Source: an uncultured Prevotellaceae bacterium
GTDB lineage: Bacteria; Bacteroidota; Bacteroidia; Bacteroidales; Bacteroidaceae
NCBI GenBank assembly: GCA_945827465.1
Contig: CALZOH010000203.1
Location: 1-5,317 of the forward strand
Reading direction: 5' to 3'
DNA: 5,317 bases
The notes below the pieces were generated by a model. It did no database searches. It was not told where the DNA came from and was given only the letters and a program-made list of their open reading frames with translations. Below, in pieces: positions 1 through 5,317 of the stretch; the first letter of the stretch is position 1, and each line of letters starts with the position of its first letter. The position numbers were made by a program, and so were the translations under genes.

Positions 1-31
1 GTTACTTATTTAGGTTGTTGCCAAACAATGT

Positions 32-65
32 CAAAGTTAAATGAAAGAGCCGTGCATCTAACAAA
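32..65 (-). promoter_or_regulatory. Candidate leftward Bacteroides-type promoter
   Basis: Read on the minus strand, positions 39 to 32 spell TAACTTTG, a full match to the Bacteroidales -7 consensus TAnnTTTG. A TTTG that could act as the -33 element lies at 65 to 62, leaving a 22-base spacer, slightly longer than the usual 19-21. Transcription would run left, out of the window, and no start codon for that transcript is present in positions 1-31. This implies a divergent gene beyond the left edge, which is inference. The spacer contains the 18-base repeat that recurs at the far end of the window. Confidence 0.5.
37..54 (+). repeat. Left copy of an 18-base inverted flanking repeat
   Basis: The sequence TTAAATGAAAGAGCCGTG at this position is found again, exactly and in inverted orientation, at 5265-5282. 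The match is seen directly; it stops at both ends and gapped extension gives only scattered similarity. This copy lies between the -33 and -7 elements of the leftward promoter candidate and overlaps three bases of the -7 box. Its function is unknown: operator, dispersed intergenic repeat or recombination site are all possible. Confidence 0.75.
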
Positions 66-98
66 ACATTCTGTTGACAATCGTCAGTACTTTCATTT
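39..98. repeat. 9-base inverted repeat between the divergent promoters
   Basis: AAATGAAAG at 39-47 is mirrored by CTTTCATTT at 90-98, with 42 bases between the arms. The arm centres are about 51 bases apart, close to five helical turns. The left arm is part of the 18-base repeat and abuts the leftward -7 box. The right arm ends 8 bases before the rightward -7 box. The symmetry suggests a possible shared regulator site, but arms this short can arise by chance in AT-rich DNA. Confidence 0.3.
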
Positions 99-106
99 CT
101 TTGTTG

Positions 107-114
107 TAACTTTG
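107..114 (+). promoter_or_regulatory. Candidate promoter -7 box for the GH43-ftsK-lolA-trxB string
   Basis: TAACTTTG, followed by C, matches the Bacteroidales primary sigma factor -7 consensus TAnnTTTG. It ends 23 bases before the GH43 start codon, so transcription would begin near 119-122 and leave a short A-rich leader of about 16-19 bases with no Shine-Dalgarno sequence. No TTTG is found at the expected 19-21 base spacing upstream. The TTGACA at 74-79 is too far away (27 bases) to be its -33 partner. No other TAnnTTTG box was seen directly upstream of the three later genes, so this may drive all four. Confidence 0.6.
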
Positions 115-137
115 CTCTCCACATTCATAAAAAATCA

Positions 138-1124
138 ATGAGAAAGTCCTTATTTTATATAACTATCTGTGGCTTTATGCTCACAATGAGTTCATCGGGC
201 CGACGCAACATTTCAAATAGTGAAAGCGGTAATCCATTATTTAAAGGTTGGTACGCCGATCCTGAGGGAGCTGTTTTTGGTGATCGATATTGGATTTACC
301 CCACTTACTCCGCTCCTTTCAAAAAACAGTTGTTTATGGATGCATTTTCATCCCCTGATTTGGTGAATTGGACAAAGCATCCGGCTGTGTTGACCAAGGA
401 AAACATCAGTTGGTTACGTGAAGCATTATGGGCACCGGCTGTTGTACATGCGAACAATAGATATTATTTCTTCTTTGGAGCAAACAATGTTCATGAAGGA
501 GAACTTGGAGGTATAGGTGTAGCTGTTGCTGACCATCCTGAAGGACCTTTTAAGGATGCGTTAGGGAAACCTCTCATCGGTAAAATCGTTAATGGCGCAC
601 AGCCTATTGATCAATTTGTCTTTAAAGATGACGATGGACAATATTATATGTATTATGGAGGATGGAGACACTGTAATTTGGTGAAGCTATCACCCGATTT
701 GCTCAGTCTTGTTCCTTTTGAAGATGGTACCTATTATAAAGAAGTGACTCCGGAAAACTATGTGGAAGGTCCGTTTATGTTGAAACGCAACGGAAAATAT
801 TATTTTATGTGGTCAGAAGGAGGATGGACAGGTCCAGATTATTGTGTGGCCTATGCCATTTCAGACAGTCCTTTCGGACCGTTTAAGCGTATAGGAAAAA
901 TTTTAGAGCAAGATCCTTCAATTGCAACAGGTGCAGGTCATCATTCAGTGATTAAAGGGCCGGGAAAAGACAATTATTATATTATTTATCATCGTCGCCC
1001 TTTAACAGAAACCGATGGTAATAGTCGTGAAACGTGCATTGAATATTTGAAATTTGATAAGAACGGATATATTATTCCTGTAAAACTGACAAAGTCGGGT
1101 GTAAAAGCCCTTCCTTTAAAATAA
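138..1124 (+). CDS. Secreted glycoside hydrolase, family 43 (GH43)
   Basis: This is probably an exported enzyme that cleaves glycosidic bonds in plant or host polysaccharides. GH43 members act mostly as alpha-L-arabinofuranosidases, beta-xylosidases, arabinanases or galactosidases; the exact substrate cannot be read here. The 328 residues fit a single five-bladed beta-propeller without extra carbohydrate-binding modules. Residues 1 to about 20 form a signal peptide (basic MRKS, then a hydrophobic stretch). The inferred catalytic set is Asp41 in YADPEG (general base), Asp158 in QPIDQF (pKa modulator) and Glu210 in YVEGPF (general acid). WAP at 98-100 and the GAGHHS motif at 265-270 also fit the family. 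The start at 138 is chosen because it gives the complete signal peptide. The gene ends 9 bases before ftsK. No SusC/SusD partner is visible. Family assignment is firm; substrate is open. Confidence 0.9.
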   Translation: MRKSLFYITICGFMLTMSSSGRRNISNSESGNPLFKGWYADPEGAVFGDRYWIYPTYSAPFKKQLFMDAFSSPDLVNWTKHPAVLTKENISWLREALWAPAVVHANNRYYFFFGANNVHEGELGGIGVAVADHPEGPFKDALGKPLIGKIVNGAQPIDQFVFKDDDGQYYMYYGGWRHCNLVKLSPDLLSLVPFEDGTYYKEVTPENYVEGPFMLKRNGKYYFMWSEGGWTGPDYCVAYAISDSPFGPFKRIGKILEQDPSIATGAGHHSVIKGPGKDNYYIIYHRRPLTETDGNSRETCIEYLKFDKNGYIIPVKLTKSGVKALPLK

Positions 1125-1137
1125 CCATTACGAATGG
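1125..1137 (+). promoter_or_regulatory. Small hairpin covering the ftsK start codon
   Basis: CCATT (1125-1129) and AATGG (1133-1137) are perfectly complementary around a 3-base loop, so the RNA could fold a 5-bp stem that buries the ftsK ATG at 1134-1136. The hairpin starts at the first base after the GH43 stop codon. Ribosomes finishing GH43 would open it, which would couple ftsK translation to GH43 translation. The complementarity is seen; the coupling is inference, and such a short stem is only marginally stable. Confidence 0.3.
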
Positions 1138-3575
1138 CGAAAAAGAAAAAGAAAGAATCACCATTTTCCAAACTCACAAATTCATTTAAATTCCAAGATT
1201 TATTGGGGGGTGAGACGTTGCATTTCCTTATCGGACTGGCTATATTGCTTATGTCCGTCTTTATGCTGATTGCCTTCTCCTCCCTAATCGTCTCTGGGGC
1301 AAACGACCAAAGTATTTTGGAGTCGTCAGATCCCGATATACATGAAGAAATCAATAATGTGACCGGTTATTGGGGAGCCAAGATGGCTTATTTCTTCATG
1401 AACGATTGTTTTGGTATAGCTGCTTACTTTATTCCTCTCTTCTTCTTCTTCTGTTCAATGAAGTTGATGAAAACATACAAGGTGAATTTATGGCGCAAAT
1501 TCCTGAATTATGCTTTTCTGATGATTTGGCTGTCGGTTACGATCGCTTTCCTCATGCCTGATAATCTGCTGGAACATTTTTCGTTTGCTCCCGGTGGTGG
1601 GCATGGCCGTCAGATTTGCAACATAGTTACACAAAAAATCGGTAAACCCGGTTTATTTTTCATTTTATTGGCTTTGGCAATCAGTTATCTGATATATTTA
1701 AGTAATCGTACCATTATTCTTATTAGAAAATTGATGCGCCCCAAGGATTTATTTCCAAAACGTAACGTGAAATCGGCTGAAACGGAAAATGAAACGGAAG
1801 AATCGGAGGAAAATGATGATGAGATACTCCCAGATCCGACTGAATTCGTAGATCAATTACCTACCGAAATAGATTTAACCGATGCAACGCTCTATCAGAA
1901 ATCAGAAGACGGTTGGTCTGAACCTATTGTCGAAGAAAAGGAAGAAATGGGGGAATCGTTACCTTCTGCTGAAACAGATGGTACTCCCACAGTTGATACG
2001 GAGTTTAGTGTAAATCGGGCTCCGGAAGAAGACAAAGCCGACGAACATTCGTTAGGTGATCCATATGATCCTAAACTTGATTTAGAGTTCTATAAATATC
2101 CGCCATTGAATCTGCTTAAAATATACGATGAAGTCAAAAATACCATCGATATGCAGGAGCAGGTTGAAAATAAGGATCGTATTACGAATATCCTGCATAC
2201 TTTTGGCGTAGAAATTTCAAGTGTTAAGGCTACAGTTGGTCCTACCATTACGCTTTATGAGATTACTCCGGCAAAGGGAGTACGTATTTCGAAGATAAAG
2301 AATTTGGAAGACGATATAGCACTACGTTTAAGTGCATTGGGAGTACGTATTATTGCTCCAATACCCGGTAAAGGAACCATCGGAATAGAAGTTCCTAACA
2401 AAAAGCCGTGTATCGTGTCAATTGAAAGCATCTTGAATAGTAAGAAGTTTCAGGAAAGTGACTTTGAATTGCCCGTTGCATTGGGAAAAACCATTACAAA
2501 CGAGGTCTATATGATAGATCTGGCCAAGATGCCCCATCTTTTGGTGGCCGGAGCTACTGGTCAAGGAAAGTCCGTAGGCTTAAATGCTATCATCACATCC
2601 CTACTCTACAAAAAACATCCATCAGAGTTAAAAATGGTATTGGTTGATCCTAAAAAAGTGGAGTTTAGTATCTATGCACCACTTGTCAATCACTTTTTAG
2701 CGAAAGTACCGGATGAAGATAGCGACCCTATTATTACCGACGTAACCAAAGTAGTAAAGACATTAAAGAGTTTGTGTCAGGAAATGGACGATCGCTATCT
2801 GTTGTTGAAGAAGGCGAAGTGTCGTAATATCAAGGAATATAATGCCAAATTTAAAAATAGAGAATTGAATCCGCAAAACGGTCATCGCTTCCTTCCCTAT
2901 TTTGTAATTGTAATAGATGAGTTTGGAGACCTCATTATGACTGCGGGCAAAGAAGTAGAACTTCCCATTGCACGTATAGCCCAATTAGCCCGTGCCGTTG
3001 GTATGCATATGGTCATTGCAACGCAGCGACCAACTACAAATATCATTACCGGAACAATTAAGGCTAACTTCCCTGCCCGTATGGCCTTTAAGGTGACTTC
3101 GCAGATAGATTCTCGCACCATTCTTGATCAAGGAGGTGCCAATCAGTTGGTTGGTAAAGGAGATATGTTGATCATTGCTGGTAGTTCTCCTCTCCCAATT
3201 CGTGTGCAGTGTGCATTTATCGATACACCGGAGGTACAACATATTAACGATTTTATATCCAAACAGCAAGGATACTCGCATCCTTATGAATTACCTGAAG
3301 TTGCCACAGAAGAAGGCGAAGGAAAAGGAAAGGGATTGGATGACGATGAAAAGTTAGATCCTCTTTTTGAAGAGGCTGCCCGTTTTATCGTTTTGCATCA
3401 ACAAGGTTCCACCTCATATATACAGCGCAAGTTCTCGATAGGTTATAATCGTGCCGGTCGTTTGATGGACCAATTGGAAAGAATGGGTATTGTGGGACCT
3501 GTCAATGGTGCCAAACCGCGCGACGTACTTTGTAGCGATGAGAATACATTAAACAACATATTGAATAATTTATAA
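1134..3575 (+). CDS. ftsK: DNA translocase FtsK (FtsK/SpoIIIE family)
   Basis: FtsK is an ATP-driven DNA pump at the division septum that clears chromosome termini and, in well-studied species, activates XerCD recombination at dif. The 813 residues show the standard order. A basic N-terminus (MAKKKKKESP) precedes four membrane segments at about 30-55, 84-109, 123-141 and 173-197. An acidic Glu/Asp-rich linker spans about 212-310. The core motor includes an alpha region at about 320-450, Walker A GATGQGKS at 473-480 and Walker B VIVIDE at 591-596. A charged loop at about 722-742 leads to a winged-helix gamma domain at about 744-798, with the DNA-reading segment FSIGYNRAGRLMDQ at 767-780. The linker is short compared with E. 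coli FtsK (1329 residues), as in most bacteria outside the gammaproteobacteria. All key motifs are intact. It follows GH43 by 9 bases and precedes lolA by 12. Confidence 0.97.
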   Translation: MAKKKKKESPFSKLTNSFKFQDLLGGETLHFLIGLAILLMSVFMLIAFSSLIVSGANDQSILESSDPDIHEEINNVTGYWGAKMAYFFMNDCFGIAAYFIPLFFFFCSMKLMKTYKVNLWRKFLNYAFLMIWLSVTIAFLMPDNLLEHFSFAPGGGHGRQICNIVTQKIGKPGLFFILLALAISYLIYLSNRTIILIRKLMRPKDLFPKRNVKSAETENETEESEENDDEILPDPTEFVDQLPTEIDLTDATLYQKSEDGWSEPIVEEKEEMGESLPSAETDGTPTVDTEFSVNRAPEEDKADEHSLGDPYDPKLDLEFYKYPPLNLLKIYDEVKNTIDMQEQVENKDRITNILHTFGVEISSVKATVGPTITLYEITPAKGVRISKIKNLEDDIALRLSALGVRIIAPIPGKGTIGIEVPNKKPCIVSIESILNSKKFQESDFELPVALGKTITNEVYMIDLAKMPHLLVAGATGQGKSVGLNAIITSLLYKKHPSELKMVLVDPKKVEFSIYAPLVNHFLAKVPDEDSDPIITDVTKVVKTLKSLCQEMDDRYLLLKKAKCRNIKEYNAKFKNRELNPQNGHRFLPYFVIVIDEFGDLIMTAGKEVELPIARIAQLARAVGMHMVIATQRPTTNIITGTIKANFPARMAFKVTSQIDSRTILDQGGANQLVGKGDMLIIAGSSPLPIRVQCAFIDTPEVQHINDFISKQQGYSHPYELPEVATEEGEGKGKGLDDDEKLDPLFEEAARFIVLHQQGSTSYIQRKFSIGYNRAGRLMDQLERMGIVGPVNGAKPRDVLCSDENTLNNILNNL

Positions 3576-3587
3576 TTGCATTGAATA

Positions 3588-4229
3588 ATGAAACAAATAC
3601 TTTCATATTTGCTTATCGCATTTATAGGATTGTCTACTGTGTCTGCAAAAACAGATAAACAGGCGAAAAATATCTTGGACAAGACTGCCGCAGTCATCAA
3701 AAAAGCCGGAGATATTGAAGCCCAATTTACCGCAACCAGTTTTAAAGGGAAAACGGAAATGGGAAAGATGAGTGGTGTGATTAAGTTGCACGGAACTGCT
3801 TTTAAAATGACTTCCGACAACGTTGTTTATTGGTACGATGGAACTACTTTATGGAATTACGTGAAGGAAAACGATGAGGTAAACGTAAGTGTTCCTCCCG
3901 TATATGAACAGCAGGCAATGAATCCATACACATTTATCAGTTTATATCGCAAAGGTTATGATTATGAATATGGCGAGAGTTCATTGAGAGGAATGGATTG
4001 TTATTGCATTCATCTAATGGCTACAGAAGTGTCGCAAAAGATACGTGAAATGTATCTTGATATTGACAAGAAAAACTATTATCCGATCTGCATTCGTATG
4101 CGGCGTGGAACGGATGGATGGACACGCATCAGTATTCAGGAATTTAAAACCAACCAGAAGTACAACGACAGCATGTTTAAGTTCGATAAGAAAGAATATC
4201 CTTCGGCTGAAATTATTGATTTAAGATAA
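3588..4229 (+). CDS. lolA: LolA-like periplasmic outer-membrane lipoprotein carrier
   Basis: This is probably a periplasmic chaperone that takes lipoproteins released from the inner membrane by the LolCDE transporter and carries them to the outer membrane. The 213 residues begin with a signal peptide ending in VSA, with likely cleavage after Ala20. That leaves a mature protein of about 193 residues, near E. coli LolA (182). Family-like features include DIEAQFTA near the mature N-terminus (42-49), the beta-strand motif YWYDGTTLWNY at 81-91, NPYTFISLY at 112-120 and a C-terminal strand ending in AEIIDLR. There is no lipobox cysteine, so it should be soluble rather than anchored. No LolB gene is visible here, and Bacteroidota generally lack a recognisable one. 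It lies 12 bases after ftsK and 12 before trxB, suggesting co-transcription. Sequence divergence makes the exact role slightly less certain than the fold. Confidence 0.85.
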   Translation: MKQILSYLLIAFIGLSTVSAKTDKQAKNILDKTAAVIKKAGDIEAQFTATSFKGKTEMGKMSGVIKLHGTAFKMTSDNVVYWYDGTTLWNYVKENDEVNVSVPPVYEQQAMNPYTFISLYRKGYDYEYGESSLRGMDCYCIHLMATEVSQKIREMYLDIDKKNYYPICIRMRRGTDGWTRISIQEFKTNQKYNDSMFKFDKKEYPSAEIIDLR

Positions 4230-4241
4230 AAGAAATAATAT

Positions 4242-5186
4242 ATGGAACATCTTGATAGCATAATATTAGGTTCAGGTCCGGCAGGCTATACTGCTGCCAT
4301 TTATATGGGTCGTGCAGGTTTTCGTCCTGTAATTTATGAAGGATTGCAACCTGGAGGACAACTCACAACAACTACTATAATCGAAAACTTTCCCGGTTTT
4401 CCGGAAGGTATTGATGCTAATGAGCTGATGACCCGTATGCGGCAGCAGGCTGAGACTTTTGGAGCAGAAATACGTCCGCTCATAGCTGTGAAAGCAGACC
4501 TAAATGCTGCCCCATATCGATTTACATTTGACGACGGATCGGAAGTTGAGGCTGATAGTGTAATTATTGCAACGGGAGCAACGGCCAAATATTTGGGTTT
4601 GGCAGATGAAGAGAAATACAAAGGTGAAGGCGTGAGTGCATGTGCCACTTGTGACGGTTTTTTCTATCGCAAAAAGACCGTTGCTGTGGTTGGAGGCGGC
4701 GATACAGCTTGTGAAGAAGCAGAATATCTGTCGACATTAGCTTCAAAAGTCTATCTGATAGTCAGAAAACCTTTTTTGCGTGCTTCCGACATTATGCAAA
4801 AGCGAGTGAAGTCCAATCCAAAGATTGAGATTTTGTTTGAAACCAATACTGTAGGACTATTTGGGAACCAAGGAGTAGAAGGTGCTCACGTAGTGTATAG
4901 AAAAGGCGAAACTGACGAAAGGCAATATGATATTGCGATTGATGGATTCTTTTTGGCCATCGGACATCAACCCAATAGCAATTTGTTCCTTCCTTGGCTT
5001 AAAACAGATGAACAAGGCTACATCATTACGGAAGGAAAAACGCCTCGTACCGTTATTCCCGGAGTGTTTGCCGCTGGAGACGTGGCCGACTCCCATTACC
5101 AACAAGCCATCACGGCAGCGGCGTCAGGTTGTCAAGCCGGAATGGAGGCTACCAACTATCTGCGTAGCCTGCGCGAAAACGGCTAA
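4242..5186 (+). CDS. trxB: Thioredoxin-disulfide reductase
   Basis: This cytoplasmic FAD enzyme uses NADPH to reduce thioredoxin, which supplies electrons for ribonucleotide reductase, peroxide defence and protein thiol repair. The 314 residues match the low-molecular-weight bacterial form. Visible parts in order are the FAD-binding GSGPAG at 10-15, LQPGGQL at 35-41, the redox-active CATC at 134-137 followed by DG, the NADPH-binding GGGDTA at 151-156, and the second FAD motif GVFAAGDVAD at 274-283. The phosphate-recognition segment reads VRK at 174-176 with Arg180, where E. coli has HRR with Arg181. The central histidine is missing but positive charge remains. The start at 4242 places the FAD motif ten residues in, as usual. 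It is the last gene in the string, 12 bases after lolA. Function is secure; cofactor preference is inferred from the family. Confidence 0.96.
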   Translation: MEHLDSIILGSGPAGYTAAIYMGRAGFRPVIYEGLQPGGQLTTTTIIENFPGFPEGIDANELMTRMRQQAETFGAEIRPLIAVKADLNAAPYRFTFDDGSEVEADSVIIATGATAKYLGLADEEKYKGEGVSACATCDGFFYRKKTVAVVGGGDTACEEAEYLSTLASKVYLIVRKPFLRASDIMQKRVKSNPKIEILFETNTVGLFGNQGVEGAHVVYRKGETDERQYDIAIDGFFLAIGHQPNSNLFLPWLKTDEQGYIITEGKTPRTVIPGVFAAGDVADSHYQQAITAAASGCQAGMEATNYLRSLRENG

Positions 5187-5223
5187 ATTTCAAGTCTACT
5201 TCACATATCCGTATTGCTTGCAA

Positions 5224-5245
5224 AATCCCTTCTATGTAAGGGGTT
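5224..5245 (+). terminator. Weak hairpin after trxB, poor terminator candidate
   Basis: AATCCCTT (5224-5231) pairs with AAGGGGTT (5238-5245) through eight pairs including one G-U, around a 6-base loop. It lies 37 bases past the trxB stop and is the best stem I found in the 131-base tail. No T-run follows (the next bases are CAACAATAGG), so it does not look like a classical intrinsic terminator. It could instead protect the 3' end of the transcript or be chance. Confidence 0.25.
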
Positions 5246-5264
5246 CAACAATAGGAAGGACAAA

Positions 5265-5282
5265 CACGGCTCTTTCATTTAA
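5265..5282 (-). repeat. Right copy of the 18-base inverted flanking repeat
   Basis: The minus strand here reads the same 18 bases as the plus strand at 37-54. On the plus strand it is CACGGCTCTTTCATTTAA, followed by GATACAATCG rather than CTTTG, so unlike the left copy it does not run into a full TAnnTTTG box. Both copies face outward from the four-gene block in the same relative orientation. The right copy may therefore lie upstream of a gene beyond position 5317, which cannot be seen. Confidence 0.75.
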
Positions 5283-5317
5283 GATACAATCGAGTGAATA
5301 GTGTCCCTTACCCGATT

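Noticed and set aside
74..79. TTGACA as a classical -35 box
   Set aside because: No TATAAT-like hexamer follows at 16-18 bases, and the distance to the TAACTTTG box (27 bases) is too long for a -33 partner.
153..170. Cys11 of the GH43 protein as a lipoprotein lipobox
   Set aside because: The cysteine lies within the hydrophobic core only 10 residues from the start, leaving too short a hydrophobic region before it. An ordinary signal peptide fits better.
989..1354. Minus-strand open frame of 121 codons across the GH43-ftsK junction
   Set aside because: It lies antisense to two well-supported genes, shows no recognisable domain, and has no convincing minus-strand -7 box upstream.
2198..2205. 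TACTTTTG, a match to the -7 consensus inside ftsK
   Set aside because: It lies in conserved coding sequence about 1.4 kb before lolA, so it is best explained as a chance match in AT-rich DNA.
3443..3820. Minus-strand open frame of 125 codons across the ftsK-lolA junction
   Set aside because: It is a shadow of two real genes, with no recognisable domain and no regulatory signal.
5238..5262. GGGTTCAACA resembling the T-arm of a tRNA
   Set aside because: The bases after the TTCAACA loop do not pair with those before it, and no acceptor or anticodon stems could be found around it.
37..5282. The whole block as a composite transposon bounded by 18-base terminal repeats
   Set aside because: There is no transposase or recombinase gene, no target-site duplication was found next to the repeats, and the contents are mostly housekeeping genes.
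4927..5301. Long plus-strand open frame overlapping the end of trxB and running into the tail
   Set aside because: Most of it lies out of frame inside trxB, which has complete family motifs. Its translation resembles no family I know and there is no leader or promoter.

Overview
The window is AT-rich bacterial DNA that most likely comes from the order Bacteroidales (Bacteroidota). The upstream promoter boxes match the Bacteroides -7 consensus TAnnTTTG. No start codon is preceded by a clear Shine-Dalgarno sequence; the leaders are A/T-rich instead. The proteins (a secreted GH43 glycosidase, a four-TM FtsK with an acidic linker, a LolA-like chaperone and a TrxB with a V-R-K NADPH motif) look like Bacteroidales versions. 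I cannot fix the genus from the sequence alone.

Layout. Positions 1-137 are a non-coding divergent promoter region, with one -7 box pointing left out of the window (32-39, minus strand) and one pointing right (107-114). Four complete plus-strand genes follow in tight series: a secreted family 43 glycoside hydrolase (138-1124), the DNA translocase ftsK (1134-3575), a LolA-like periplasmic lipoprotein chaperone (3588-4229) and thioredoxin reductase trxB (4242-5186). The gaps are 9, 12 and 12 bases. I see no TAnnTTTG box in any gap or just before the downstream starts, so one transcript from about position 120 is the simplest reading. The last 131 bases (5187-5317) hold no recognisable gene, one weak hairpin and a repeat copy.

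How the genes fit together. ftsK, lolA and trxB are housekeeping functions: chromosome segregation at the septum, lipoprotein transport to the outer membrane, and cytoplasmic thiol reduction. The GH43 enzyme is a carbohydrate-scavenging accessory protein. It sits at the head of the string with no SusC/SusD or regulator genes visible beside it, so it looks joined to a core operon rather than part of a visible polysaccharide utilization locus.

The most unexpected signal is an exact 18-base sequence present once in each non-coding flank in inverted orientation (37-54 and 5265-5282), bracketing the whole four-gene block. The left copy lies in the spacer of the leftward promoter, and a 9-base piece of it recurs beside the rightward promoter. 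It may be a shared regulatory site, a dispersed intergenic repeat, or the ends of a rearranged or invertible segment. The window alone cannot decide. No unknown protein system is visible.
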